From IMG/VR virus record IMGVR_UViG_3300025009_000098, positions 1 to 64,000 of that record: a DNA stretch of 64,000 bases; one strand, given 5' to 3'. Each line of letters opens with the position of its first letter. Within the stretch, counting starts at the first letter, position 1. This document shows, piece after piece, positions 21,559-30,707 of this stretch. The translations under genes and the position numbers were made by a program. A model generated the notes under the pieces. The model searched no databases. It was not told where the DNA came from and saw only the letters and a program-made list of their open reading frames with translations. The DNA comes from a virus.

Positions 21559-21768
21559 GTGTACGAACTGATCATTGACCCTTTTCTCTGCGCCGCCTGC
21601 GGCAACTGCGACCGGCGCCTGCCGGGGCTGCACCTGAAAGCTACCGGCAACCGGCTGCTGGTCAATGAGAATAACTCGATCGTTGATTTCGTTGCAATTT
21701 TCCGCGCAATAGGTGATTGTTACATGGACGCGCTGACCTTGAGGAGACTAGATGGCCGACCAGCTTGA
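21559..21768 (+). CDS. Small CxxCxxC protein
   Basis: 69 residues from GTG 21559, with FLCAACGNCDRRLPG near the N-terminus. C-x2-C-x2-C is half of a ferredoxin-like cluster motif, but the fourth, distant Cys with Pro is lacking, so iron-sulphur binding is uncertain. It overlaps the downstream DksA-like gene by 17 nt. Confidence 0.5.
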   Translation: MYELIIDPFLCAACGNCDRRLPGLHLKATGNRLLVNENNSIVDFVAIFRAIGDCYMDALTLRRLDGRPA

Positions 21769-21946
21769 CCGCGCCTGGGACCTGCAGGAGATGCACCTGA
21801 AGCATATACTGCTGAACCGTCCGCAAATGGTCGGAGAGTCCCGGACCCACTGTCTGGAGTGCGAGGAACCAATCCCCGAGGGGCGCAGGCGGGCGGCACC
21901 GGGGTGTCAATACTGTGTACAGTGCGCTGAGGAGTTGCAGGGATGA
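21752..21946 (+). CDS. TraR/DksA-type zinc-finger protein
   Basis: 64 residues: helical N-terminus then C-x2-C (CLECEEPIP), RR spacer and C-x2-C (CQYCVQC), the TraR/DksA zinc-finger pattern. Full DksA has a long coiled-coil; this short phage type resembles TraR. Known TraR binds the secondary channel of RNA polymerase and alters promoter use. Here it could tune host or late transcription. Confidence 0.75.
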   Translation: MADQLDRAWDLQEMHLKHILLNRPQMVGESRTHCLECEEPIPEGRRRAAPGCQYCVQCAEELQG

Positions 21947-22878
21947 TAAAGCAAGGGGGAGTATATCAGATTGTCAATACCGAGAACGGCAAGCGGTATA
22001 TTGGGAGTGCTAAGTGTTTCCGGGTCAGACGGGGAGTACACTTTCGGCTGCTCACTGCCGACAACCACCACGCATATAAGATGCAGGTGGAGTGGAGCCA
22101 CTACCCTACTGAGGCGTTCAAGTTTGAAATTCTGTTGATCTGTGCCCCCAAAGACTGTCTGTACTACGAGCAGAAGTTTCTGGACTTCTTCAAGCCTGAG
22201 TACAACGTGAACCCTACAGCACAGAGCAGGTTCGGAGCGCGGAATACTGCGGAGCATTGCAGGAAAATAAGCGAGGCGCATAAAGGTAAGACCTACGACG
22301 CCGCCAGAACTGCGCAGATACGTGCTACACTGCTTGAGAAGGACACTGGTAAAAGGTACAAATGCAACGGCAAGGTCATGAGTATTCGGAAGGCTTCTGA
22401 TGTGTTTGGAATCTCGTATAACGTATTGCAGCACAGAGTGAAAATATATGGGAGCCTTCAGGCAGCAGTAGACCATATCCCAACTAGCGTGGACGAGATA
22501 CGGCAGAAAGCCTATGAAGCCTCCCGAGCAAACGCAACAAGGGTTGAATGCAACGGCGAGTTTAAAAGCATCCCAGAGTGGGCGAAGTTTTTTGGGGTGG
22601 ATAGGCGAAGTCTGTACAAGAAAGTCCACAATGGGATGACTGTGGCGCAGGCGATTGCCAGCTTCAAGGCTCCGCTTACTATCACACTTGATGGAGTCAC
22701 TAAGGCGATCACAGAGTGGGCTGCTGAGACCGGGCTTACCATGAACACCATTAAGGGCAGGCTCAAGCGCGGGTGGAGTGCCAGAGATACCTTGACCATC
22801 CCCAGAGGAAAACAAGGCATGGATGTGCGGAAGTCGTATCATGCTGATAGTCAGGCTCAACAGAGCATTGGAGCATAA
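21943..22878 (+). CDS. GIY-YIG endonuclease, homing type
   Basis: 311 residues. N-terminal GIY-YIG nuclease (GGVYQIVN and KRYIGSA at about residues 5-23, with a Glu in YYEQKFLDFF). The C-terminal part has repeated DNA-binding modules similar to NUMOD/HTH units (KVMSIRKASDVFGISYN, EFKSIPEWAKFFGVDRRSL, AITEWAAETGLTMNTIKGRL). It lies 1 nt into terL (TAATG) and 4 nt after the DksA-like gene. A free-standing homing endonuclease placed against terL is a known pattern in phages. Confidence 0.85.
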   Translation: MIKQGGVYQIVNTENGKRYIGSAKCFRVRRGVHFRLLTADNHHAYKMQVEWSHYPTEAFKFEILLICAPKDCLYYEQKFLDFFKPEYNVNPTAQSRFGARNTAEHCRKISEAHKGKTYDAARTAQIRATLLEKDTGKRYKCNGKVMSIRKASDVFGISYNVLQHRVKIYGSLQAAVDHIPTSVDEIRQKAYEASRANATRVECNGEFKSIPEWAKFFGVDRRSLYKKVHNGMTVAQAIASFKAPLTITLDGVTKAITEWAAETGLTMNTIKGRLKRGWSARDTLTIPRGKQGMDVRKSYHADSQAQQSIGA

Positions 22879-24326
22879 TGGCCGCAATCGATTTTCAATA
22901 TACCGCTCCTAAAATTGTTGGGCAATTCATGCGTTCAGACGCAGAATTTAAAGCAATTCTCGGACCTTATGGGAGCGGCAAGAGCGTCGGTTGCTGCGTG
23001 GAAATACTTCGCCGGTGTATCCAGCAGGTTAAGTCTCAGGATGGGTTCAAATACAGCCGGTGGGTGGTCGTACGGAATGTTAGGCAGCAATTAAAAGACA
23101 CGACGCTAAAGACCTGGTTTCAGTGGATCAAACCCGGCGTACTGGGGTTCTGGAAAGAGACAGATAGTACGTTCTACATGCACTTTAATGATGTTAGGGC
23201 AGAGATCCTTTTCCGGGCCCTCGATACTCCGGAGGATGTGCAGAAGGTTCTCTCACTCGAAATCACCGGATGCTGGTTGAATGAATGTCAATTTATTCCT
23301 CGGGAGATCATTGAAGGTCTGCAGGGCAGGTTGAAACGATACCCGTCGAAGGAGATGGGCGGGTCCAATTACTGGATGATGATGGCCGATACCAACCCGC
23401 CGGCAATGGACTCTTACTGGTACAAAATATTTGAGCATATCCCTATCGATGAAGCGGATCCGAACTCGGTAGTGGACTGCGATACGTTCAAGCAGCCGTC
23501 TGGGCTTTCGCCGGAAGCGGACAATCTTGAGAACCTCGCCGAAGGCTACTACGAGAAGCTCGCCCTCGGTAAGTCAAAAGTGTTTGTCGACGCCTCTGTC
23601 CACGCCCTCTATCCTCCGTCTCAATCTGGCAAGCCAGTCTATCATGCGACTTTCCGGCGAGATCGTCACGTATCCAAAACACCGCTGCCAATTAATCCAT
23701 ATCTACCCGTAATTGTTGGACAAGATTTCGGGCTCACCCCCGCAGGGCTGTGGATGCAGATGCAGGAGGATGGGAGGATATTTGTCTTGCGAGAAACGCC
23801 GGCGTTCGATATGGGCACGAAGCGGTATATTAGAAGCCGGTTCCGGCCGATGCAGATGACGACCTTCCCAACCAACCCGATCGTCGTGATCGGTGACCCT
23901 TCGGGTGTGCGACGGGCGGACTCTGACGAGGGCACGAGCTTCAAAGAGTTCAAGGACGCTGGATATATCGCCAAGCCGGCGTCGACCAACGACCCGGAGG
24001 TCAGGATAAAAGCCTTGGATGAACTGTTCTCAATGTATCCGGATGGAGAGCCTGCCATTCTCATTGACCCTGCCTGCAAGTCGTTCATCGGGGCCATGGC
24101 TTCCAGTTATCGGTATCCTCGCAAGAAGCAGGCGTTTGGGGAAGAGTACGGCGAGAAGCCAGACAAGTCTCATCCCTGTTCGCATCTCGTGGAGGGGGGA
24201 CAATATGGTGCGATGTTTCTCACCGGCAGAAAATATGACCCCGCTGATTACACAGTTTACGATGACCAGTTTAATCCACTGGCTACCCACAACCCATACA
24301 GACCTGCCCAGCGCGAAGGATACTAA
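22878..24326 (+). CDS. Terminase large subunit
   Basis: 482 residues. Packaging ATPase with Walker A GPYGSGKS (29-36) and Walker B ending in E136 (ITGCWLNE). The RNase H-like nuclease has D283 (VIVGQDFG) and D340 (VVIGDPSG). It pumps DNA into the procapsid and cuts it. Immediately upstream of portal. The small subunit is not adjacent; the candidate is 9709-10245. Confidence 0.95.
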   Translation: MAAIDFQYTAPKIVGQFMRSDAEFKAILGPYGSGKSVGCCVEILRRCIQQVKSQDGFKYSRWVVVRNVRQQLKDTTLKTWFQWIKPGVLGFWKETDSTFYMHFNDVRAEILFRALDTPEDVQKVLSLEITGCWLNECQFIPREIIEGLQGRLKRYPSKEMGGSNYWMMMADTNPPAMDSYWYKIFEHIPIDEADPNSVVDCDTFKQPSGLSPEADNLENLAEGYYEKLALGKSKVFVDASVHALYPPSQSGKPVYHATFRRDRHVSKTPLPINPYLPVIVGQDFGLTPAGLWMQMQEDGRIFVLRETPAFDMGTKRYIRSRFRPMQMTTFPTNPIVVIGDPSGVRRADSDEGTSFKEFKDAGYIAKPASTNDPEVRIKALDELFSMYPDGEPAILIDPACKSFIGAMASSYRYPRKKQAFGEEYGEKPDKSHPCSHLVEGGQYGAMFLTGRKYDPADYTVYDDQFNPLATHNPYRPAQREGY

Positions 24327-24328
24327 AA

Positions 24329-26404
24329 ATGGCAAAATACAACTTCGATGAACTGTCCAAGCTCGGCACCCACCTGAAGGGCACCCTCGCCCAGTTCATC
24401 AACGACCGGGCTCTCTGTGAGGCACAGTGGTTGAAGAACCTGCGGCAGTACCTCGGCAAGTACGACCCGGAGATCCTCAAGTATATCCAGGACGAGCGCA
24501 GTCATGTCTACCCTCGCGATACCAAGGTCAAAATCAAGGGCGGAGTGGCGAAGATGATGGAGATGATGTTCCCGAGTCAGGACCGCAACTGGACCCTGTC
24601 GGTGTCGCCATCCCCCTCTATCCCCAAAGACGCCCTTGAGAACATCCTGGCCAACCTACAGCAGACCGGGGAGCCGATCAGCAGTGAGACGATCGAGCGG
24701 GCGGTCAGGGAGTTCGCCGAGGATCGCAAGGGCAGGATGGAGACCGAGATCGCCGATCAGCTCTCAGACGCTAATGTCGACCACCCCCAGCTCTGCAAGC
24801 GGGTCACCCGCAGCGGCTATATCTACGGGTTCGGCGTCGCCCGTTGTCCGATGGTGCGCACTCAGCGAGAGCGTTACTGGGAGATGGACGAGGCCACCGG
24901 CGCCTATGCCGCCAAGGAGAAGACCATTCGCCGGCCGTACCCGGAGTATGTGCGGATATGGGACTTTTACCCGGATCTCTCGGCCAAGTGCTGGGAGGAC
25001 CAGGAGATGATGTTCGAGCGGGCCGTCCTCAGCCGTCACGACTTCCGGGAACTGGCCAAACGCGACGACTTTATCGGCAAGAGCATCCGCGACTATATCA
25101 GGGACCACGCCACCGGCAACTACCTGGCCAAGTCCTACGAGGCCGAGCTGCACACCCTGGCCAAGACCTCGAACCTCGCCGACCGTACCGCCCGCCGCTA
25201 CGAGATCTACCGCAGCCTTGGTTTCATCTCGGGGCATACCCTGGCGGCGGCCGGCATCGAGGTACCCGAAGACAATCTCGATATGGACATCCTGGCCGAT
25301 CTATGGTTCGTCGACGATGTTGTGATCAAGGCCGTGGTCGCGCCGTTCGGCAAACGCCCCTCTGACCAATATCATGCCTTTATCTACACCGAGGACGAGG
25401 ACAGCGGCCTGACCGGCGTCGGGATGCCGGAGGAGATCAGGGACTCGCAGATGTCGATCTGTGCTTCGACCAGGGCGTTGATGGACAATATGGCAGCAAC
25501 TGCTGGCCCCATCCTCGAAGTCAACGTTGAATTGCTGGCCAGGGGGCGTAAGAGCATCGGACCTATCCATCCGTTCATGACCATCGAGCGTGAGGGTGAC
25601 GGAGTGGCGGCTCAGTATCCTGCAGTACGGGCAGTCACGACCCAGTCGCATGTTGCCGAGATCCTCAGCATCATCACCATGCAGCGGCAGCAGCTCGACA
25701 TCGAGAGCAACCTGCCGGCCTACACCATGGGGGCGATGCAGCAGCAACCACTCGGCGAGGCCTTCAGGACCTCGAACAATATGAGCATGATGATGGGCTC
25801 GGCGAACATGGTGACGAAAGACACCGTCCGGGCCTTCGACAAGTTCACTACCAGCTTGATTGGGTCTATGTTGAACTGGAACATGGAGTTCAATCCGAAT
25901 GAGGAGATCAAGGGGGATTACCAGCCGGTTGCCAAGGGCAATCTCTCGTTGGTTGCCAAGGAAGTACGCGGCGCCGCCCTTGACCAGTTCGTCACCACCC
26001 TGACCCCGGAGGAGCGGGCCATCCTTGACACATACGGGCTGCTGGTCGATCGCCTCAAGGCGCGTGACCTGCCGGTTGACCGGATGCTGCCAGAGGACGA
26101 GGCTAAGAAGGTGCTGGCCGACATGCGGGCCGCTGCCTCGCAGGCCGCTCAGGTCGAGCAGGGGCTGACCACTGCCAAGACCGAGGCCGCCACCGCCTCG
26201 GCTGAGAAACAGCGCACCGACGCGCAGGTAGTAGCGGCAACCGCTGAGGCTACAATTCAGGAAATCCTGTCGCGGGTTGAGCAGAACCTGGCCAACGCCA
26301 AGACAGGGCAGGACAAGGTGCAGTTGGAGAATCTGAAAACCTTACTGCTTACCGCAGTAAAACCTGAGAAGGAAACTAAGAAAGGGGGAAAGAAGGATGC
26401 TTAA
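24329..26404 (+). CDS. Portal protein
   Basis: 691 residues, 2 nt after terL. Composition and segments such as YPEYVRIWDFYPDLSA, GVGMPEEIRDSQMSI and SNLPAYTMGAMQQQPLGEAFRTSNN are typical of podovirus portal or head-tail connector proteins. The C-terminal 100 residues are Ala/Gln/Lys-rich coiled coil (barrel or crown). It forms the DNA-entry ring of the capsid. Position between terL and scaffold supports this. Confidence 0.9.
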   Translation: MAKYNFDELSKLGTHLKGTLAQFINDRALCEAQWLKNLRQYLGKYDPEILKYIQDERSHVYPRDTKVKIKGGVAKMMEMMFPSQDRNWTLSVSPSPSIPKDALENILANLQQTGEPISSETIERAVREFAEDRKGRMETEIADQLSDANVDHPQLCKRVTRSGYIYGFGVARCPMVRTQRERYWEMDEATGAYAAKEKTIRRPYPEYVRIWDFYPDLSAKCWEDQEMMFERAVLSRHDFRELAKRDDFIGKSIRDYIRDHATGNYLAKSYEAELHTLAKTSNLADRTARRYEIYRSLGFISGHTLAAAGIEVPEDNLDMDILADLWFVDDVVIKAVVAPFGKRPSDQYHAFIYTEDEDSGLTGVGMPEEIRDSQMSICASTRALMDNMAATAGPILEVNVELLARGRKSIGPIHPFMTIEREGDGVAAQYPAVRAVTTQSHVAEILSIITMQRQQLDIESNLPAYTMGAMQQQPLGEAFRTSNNMSMMMGSANMVTKDTVRAFDKFTTSLIGSMLNWNMEFNPNEEIKGDYQPVAKGNLSLVAKEVRGAALDQFVTTLTPEERAILDTYGLLVDRLKARDLPVDRMLPEDEAKKVLADMRAAASQAAQVEQGLTTAKTEAATASAEKQRTDAQVVAATAEATIQEILSRVEQNLANAKTGQDKVQLENLKTLLLTAVKPEKETKKGGKKDA

Positions 26405-26428
26405 GATATTTGCGGGCGGGGCGGGCAG

Positions 26429-26725
26429 ATGAGAATAATCAGTTTATCGGAACCGGGAAACTTCGCTTTCTGGTGTCCTGGTTGTCTGGAGTATCATCGT
26501 TTCGACAATACCCATGCTTTTAATGGAAACACTGATAGGCCAACGATACATACCAGCATAGAGGCCAGGTGCACACCAAAACCGAGTTTAGGTTTACATA
26601 CTCTGGCAGACAGGGAGACGAAAGGTACTTGTCATTCTTTTGTAAAAGATGGAATGATCCAGTTCCTTGATAACTGTACCCATAAACTAGTTGGGCAGAC
26701 CGTGGAAATTCCGAGGATTGAATAA
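26429..26725 (+). CDS. DUF6527-like small phage protein
   Basis: 98 residues: FWCPGC-x-EYHRFDNTHAFNGN, PTIHTSIE, CHSFVKDGMIQFLDNCTHKL and GQTVEIP. This layout matches a widespread phage protein (DUF6527, from memory) of unknown role, with a CPGC zinc ribbon and CHSFV-x-DG core. It often sits beside portal or capsid genes, as here. Confidence 0.75.
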   Translation: MRIISLSEPGNFAFWCPGCLEYHRFDNTHAFNGNTDRPTIHTSIEARCTPKPSLGLHTLADRETKGTCHSFVKDGMIQFLDNCTHKLVGQTVEIPRIE

Positions 26726-26775
26726 GGGATTACCACATTATTATTTCAAAAAGCATGTGAAGGGGGAGAAGAAAA

Positions 26776-26970
26776 ATGGCAAACAAGGAAAGGGAAGCGG
26801 AAATTGAAGACATTCTCAAGACTTACAAGACAGCCGAGCCGGTGCAGTTGTTCCTCGAACTGTTCCAGCTTCGGCGTGAGAGGCATCGTGACAAGTTAGA
26901 GGACGGTGAGAATGCCGAAGCTCGCGGAAAATCGCAGGAATGTAAGTCGTTGATACAGCTTTTTGATTGA
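26776..26970 (+). CDS. Small helical protein before scaffold
   Basis: 64 residues, charged and helical (MANKEREAEIEDILKTYKTA, LELFQLRRERHRDKL). GGGGGAG precedes ATG 26776. Unknown function; it lies in the capsid assembly block. Confidence 0.6.
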   Translation: MANKEREAEIEDILKTYKTAEPVQLFLELFQLRRERHRDKLEDGENAEARGKSQECKSLIQLFD

Positions 26971-27016
26971 CTTTTACAATAAAATATTGTTACGCTTCTA
27001 ACAAACCGGAGAAACA

Positions 27017-27946
27017 ATGGAAAATACAGAACAAGATACGACTTTTACTGATTTCGACCTCGCCTTCGAGGCCACCGCCGGACTGCCGGACCCCGATAAA
27101 AAAGAGGAAGGCTTCACCGATCCTCCCGTAGCCCCACCCGCGGACCCCCCGACAGGGGATCTGGTCCCTCCTGAACCTCCGCCGGTCGATCCTCCCGTTG
27201 ACCCGCCGGTAGTGCCTGAGCCTCCGGCCGAACCTCCCGGGCCTACTGTTGCAGAACTCGCCGCCAAGGTCGCTGCCGACGCAGTCGCCAAAGTCAATGC
27301 CGATGCCCAGGCCAAGGCTGACAAGGACGCCGCAGACGCTGCAGCCAAAGCTGCTGCCGATGACGCAGCCGCTCGCGCCGGCAAGGAGAACGTCTCTGCT
27401 GACGAGCAGGCTATCCTCGACACACTCGAGGCCAATTTCCCCGAGGTCACCGCCGCCAACGCCGTGCTCTCTCGGGTGATCATGGCCCGGGTTGAGAACG
27501 TGGTTGAGCAGCGGGTGAACGCCGTCCTCGCCCAGATCGCCCCGATCGCCGCCGTTACCCAGAACGTCGCCCGTAATGCCCACGAGCAGGCCATCCTGGC
27601 CAAGCACCCGGATGCATTCACCACGCTTCCGCAGGTCGAGGCCTGGGTCGACTCCCAGCCGAAGGTCTTAAAAGCCGCGTGGAACAAGGTGCTCGACAAC
27701 GGCAGCACCGACGACATTATTGAATTGTACGATGTTTTCAAGAAGGATACCGGGAGCGCACAGACACCGGGATCACCAGGCGCGGCGCCGGATGCTGCCG
27801 CCGCCAAAGCAGCAGCAGAGGCCGCTGCGAAGGAAGCCAAGCTCAAAGCCCAGGAAGGCATCAGGAGCAGGCAGACGACGCAGCAGAGTGGCGTAGATGA
27901 GGACGACTTCGAGGGAGCGTTCAATCAATTCGCCGCAAAAGCGTAA
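27017..27946 (+). CDS. Scaffold protein
   Basis: 309 residues. An acidic N-terminus is followed by a proline-rich stretch (PPVAPPADPPTGDLVPPEPP and on, about 36-75), then a long Ala/Lys/Asp helical region and a charged C-terminus. This composition, with no globular motif and placement between portal and capsid, is typical of phage scaffolding proteins. It guides procapsid assembly and is then lost. Confidence 0.8.
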   Translation: MENTEQDTTFTDFDLAFEATAGLPDPDKKEEGFTDPPVAPPADPPTGDLVPPEPPPVDPPVDPPVVPEPPAEPPGPTVAELAAKVAADAVAKVNADAQAKADKDAADAAAKAAADDAAARAGKENVSADEQAILDTLEANFPEVTAANAVLSRVIMARVENVVEQRVNAVLAQIAPIAAVTQNVARNAHEQAILAKHPDAFTTLPQVEAWVDSQPKVLKAAWNKVLDNGSTDDIIELYDVFKKDTGSAQTPGSPGAAPDAAAAKAAAEAAAKEAKLKAQEGIRSRQTTQQSGVDEDDFEGAFNQFAAKA

Positions 27947-27973
27947 CCCCACCATTCAGGAGGAGCAAGAATT

Positions 27974-28975
27974 ATGCCTACAATGACCGTCAGTGATATC
28001 TCTTATCGAACCGCAGGCTACGTCGCCGCTGACTTGCTGAAGCGAGCCGACCCCGATCTGGTTATGCAGCCGTTTCTGCAGACCAAAGCCATCCCGCGCA
28101 ACTCTTCGGATACCGTTAAGTTTCGCAGGTACGAGGCCTTGTCAGCAGCTACTACGGACCTGACCGAGGGCGTAACCCCGGCCGGCAGTACCATCACCAG
28201 CACCGATTATCAGGCCACACTCGCCCAACTCGGCGACTGGGTTGGCATTACCGATAAGGTAGCCGACACCCATGAGGATCCAATCATCAAGGAGTACAGC
28301 GACATCCTGGCCAAACAGGCTGCCCTGTCGGTTGAGACCCGGCTGTTCTACATCATGCGGGCCGGCACCAACCGTTATTTCGCCAACTCGACGGTTCGTA
28401 CCGATGTCAATACAACCCTGACCAAGACCCTGCAGCAGAAGATCACCCGCGGGTTCAAACGTCAGAACGCCTCCGTCATCACCAAGAAACTCTCCAGTTC
28501 AGCGAACATGGAGACCGTCAATGTGAAACCCGGCTTTATCGCCTTCACCCATCCCGATCTCGAGGATGTTATTCAGAAGATGTCCGGGTTCAAGGATGTG
28601 GTGGACTACGGCTCGATGGTCGGTTACCCGACCGAGATCGGTTCCGTCGGCAATGTCCGTTATCTCACCTCTACTGTCTTCACCCCTTGGGCTGATGGCG
28701 GAGGGCTCAAGGCCGGCTCCGGCACCACGATGATCTCCACGACCGGCACCAATGCCGACGTGTATCCGGTTATCTACATCGCCGCCGACGCTGCGGCCGT
28801 CACCCCGCTCAAGGGCGCCACGGCTCTCACTCCGTTTGTCAAGAACCCGGGTATCGTCAGCGACTCCGACAAGCTCGGCCAGCGCGGACATATCGGCTGG
28901 AAGACCTACTTCGCAGCATTAATTTTGAACCAATTATTCTGCGCGGTCTGTGAGGTTGCGATTCCAGAACTGTAA
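27974..28975 (+). CDS. Major capsid protein, N4 gp56 type
   Basis: 333 residues. DTVKFRRYEALSAATTDLTEGVTP, TLAQLGDWVGITDKVADTHEDP and QAALSVETRLFYIMRAG match the N4 gp56 family of HK97-fold capsid proteins. AGGAGG precedes ATG 27974. It is followed by a stem-loop with a T-rich tail (28983-29006). Confidence 0.9.
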   Translation: MPTMTVSDISYRTAGYVAADLLKRADPDLVMQPFLQTKAIPRNSSDTVKFRRYEALSAATTDLTEGVTPAGSTITSTDYQATLAQLGDWVGITDKVADTHEDPIIKEYSDILAKQAALSVETRLFYIMRAGTNRYFANSTVRTDVNTTLTKTLQQKITRGFKRQNASVITKKLSSSANMETVNVKPGFIAFTHPDLEDVIQKMSGFKDVVDYGSMVGYPTEIGSVGNVRYLTSTVFTPWADGGGLKAGSGTTMISTTGTNADVYPVIYIAADAAAVTPLKGATALTPFVKNPGIVSDSDKLGQRGHIGWKTYFAALILNQLFCAVCEVAIPEL

Positions 28976-28982
28976 TATCTGA

Positions 28983-29006
28983 GGGGGGCTCCGGCCCCTT
29001 TCTCTT
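28983..29006 (+). terminator. Intrinsic terminator-like hairpin after the capsid gene
   Basis: A GC-only stem (GGGGC / GCCCC, loop TCCG) is followed by TTTCTCTT. It lies 8 nt after the capsid stop. It is probably partial, allowing strong capsid expression with reduced read-through. Confidence 0.6.
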
Positions 29007-29031
29007 AAAAATTTAGCAGGAGGATTTCGAT

Positions 29032-29577
29032 ATGAGTTTGAACCACGCAGATCAGTATCAGAAGGTTGGGACATTCGTCGTTGACGATCCGGTCTCCGCG
29101 ATGAACGTCATCCTCGGCTGGCAGCCGAGGTACGTGCGGGCGATCAATGTCAATAACCTCGCATCTTACGAGTATTTCTCCGGCATGGCTGCAGGCACCT
29201 CGCTCGACAACGCAAACGCTGACGCCGTTCAGTGGTCGGTCAACGCTGCCGGCTCGATCTCGCTGTATGCAGGAAGGGCGTCTGGGTCGACGATCACAGG
29301 CACCGTCGCCGTCACGGCCGGGTCCGCCACAGTCACCGGCACCAGCACTAATTTTATTGGTGAACTGGTTGTCGGAGACAAGATCATGGTCAACGGTGAG
29401 ACCCGCGTAGTCGCCGCCATCGCCACGACCACCAGCCTTACCACGGAGACGACATTCGACGCCGCCGCCTCCACTGTATCGTGCTACGATATGTCAGGCA
29501 AAGGTCCTGGGTTCACGCTCGGTACTGACATTTGTGACACCGCGGCCGACGTAGTTCGCTGGCTGGCCCTTCGCTAA
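29032..29577 (+). CDS. Virion protein with Ig-like beta domain
   Basis: 181 residues. VAVTAGSATVTGTSTNFIGE and VGDKIMVNGETRVVAAIATT are a recurring phage beta-sandwich found in decoration and tail proteins. AGGAGG precedes ATG 29032. Probably head decoration or stabilising protein. Confidence 0.65.
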   Translation: MSLNHADQYQKVGTFVVDDPVSAMNVILGWQPRYVRAINVNNLASYEYFSGMAAGTSLDNANADAVQWSVNAAGSISLYAGRASGSTITGTVAVTAGSATVTGTSTNFIGELVVGDKIMVNGETRVVAAIATTTSLTTETTFDAAASTVSCYDMSGKGPGFTLGTDICDTAADVVRWLALR

Positions 29578-29622
29578 ACCCTTACCTGTTCAGGCGGGCA
29601 AATACTACCTGAAGGAGAATAT

Positions 29623-30237
29623 ATGAGCAGACAAGAAGTTAAGACCCAGAGAGTCATCACTGATTATCTGGAAACATCCAACAGTGGGATGCCTACTATC
29701 GGTGGCCTCAACGCTACAGTAGCTGAACTCAACTATGCCGCCGACCTCTCGGCCCAGGATGCCATGGCTCCGGGTGCAGGTTTCGCCGGTACCGGTACGA
29801 TCTACGAAAGCGCGGTTGAGCGGGTCGGTGGGCTGATCAAGACCACGATCCTCATCGATCTCACCGGCGCCAAGTCGACGACCACGGACCTCGATATCAT
29901 CGGGCTCAGTGGTGTCTCACACATCGGTCAGTTTACCGCGGCCGTAAACGGGGCGTACCTGGGAGGCAAGTTGACTTGTCTTGAGGCGCCTACTGGAGGC
30001 GTGACGGACATTGATCTCTACGCTGCCACCGAAGGGACCGGGGCCTATGACGGGGCGGTTGGCGACTTGGTAGAAACCGCTCTCGTTACGGCCGGCGGAG
30101 CATGGACGCTTGGGCTTACCAAACCGTTGCTTGTCGACATAGCAGCCAACAAGTATCTGTATCTCACCTCCGGTGCCGCAGGAACAGCGGCAACGTACAC
30201 TGCCGGCAGGTTCCTGCTCGAGATCTGGGGCGTGTAA
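29623..30237 (+). CDS. Probable head decoration protein
   Basis: 204 residues, beta-rich and Gly/Ala/Thr-rich (GGLNATVAELNYAADLSAQD, IKTTILIDLTGAKSTTTDLD, LETALVTAGGAWTLG-like). AAGGAG precedes ATG 29623; the leader contains a small TTCAGG/CCTGAA hairpin. It follows the capsid and decoration genes. I have seen similar proteins as head proteins of unknown role. Confidence 0.6.
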   Translation: MSRQEVKTQRVITDYLETSNSGMPTIGGLNATVAELNYAADLSAQDAMAPGAGFAGTGTIYESAVERVGGLIKTTILIDLTGAKSTTTDLDIIGLSGVSHIGQFTAAVNGAYLGGKLTCLEAPTGGVTDIDLYAATEGTGAYDGAVGDLVETALVTAGGAWTLGLTKPLLVDIAANKYLYLTSGAAGTAATYTAGRFLLEIWGV

Positions 30238-30310
30238 TTTAATTGAAAGGCACTTACAGGAGCAGGGGGGCGACTCCCTCTCTTGTGAGTGAAGTTCAAC
30301 CGCAATTAAA
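30238..30310 (+). promoter_or_regulatory. Long intercistronic stem-loop
   Basis: TTTAATTG (30238-30245) pairs with CAATTAAA (30303-30310). Inside, CACTTACA pairs with TGTGAGTG (one G-U) and GGAG with CTCT, with G-run against CCC at the top. It sits just before the ribosome-binding site of 30327-30704. Possible terminator, RNase site or regulatory RNA. Confidence 0.45.
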
Positions 30311-30326
30311 CTTTTAAGGGGGATGT

Positions 30327-30704
30327 ATGACTGGAAATGAAGAATTTGAACTTGGCCTGACTGACACACCGGTTCCGCCCGCACCACCGGAAGATGACGA
30401 AGTAGTTGTGAAGGTGAAAGGCAAGGCTGCCAAGCCGGCCGCTGAACCTGCCAAACCGAAAGGAAAGGACATGGTCCGGATTATGATCGACGAAGTTCCC
30501 GGGATGAACAACTACGAGGTCGTCGGGGTGAATGGGAAAGTTTATCAGATCAAGCGCGGGGTCCCTGTTGAGGTACCGCGGGAGGTCATGACCACCCTCG
30601 AGTGCTGCCAGATGACCATCGTCGAGCAGAAGAAGAATAAGTTCACCGGTGAGTCGGAAGATGTCACTCGACACTTCTCGGCCGTCCCCTGGCGGAGGGT
30701 GTAA
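30327..30704 (+). CDS. Hypothetical virion or neck protein
   Basis: 125 residues: acidic, Pro/Ala/Lys-rich N-terminal half (PPAPPEDDEVVVKVKGK) and a compact C-terminal half (VYQIKRGVPVEVPREVMTTL). The second half resembles small head-completion proteins, but no family is certain. AAGGGGG precedes ATG 30327. Confidence 0.55.
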   Translation: MTGNEEFELGLTDTPVPPAPPEDDEVVVKVKGKAAKPAAEPAKPKGKDMVRIMIDEVPGMNNYEVVGVNGKVYQIKRGVPVEVPREVMTTLECCQMTIVEQKKNKFTGESEDVTRHFSAVPWRRV

Positions 30705-30707
30705 GGC

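Noticed and set aside
21559-21768. Ferredoxin
   Set aside because: Only CxxCxxC is present without the remaining Cys-Pro, so the call was downgraded to small Cys protein.
21907-22887. 326-aa ORF antisense to the GIY-YIG gene
   Set aside because: Shadow of a real gene, with no ribosome-binding site or protein-like motif.
26998-27924. 308-aa ORF antisense to scaffold
   Set aside because: Low-complexity complement of Ala/Pro codons.
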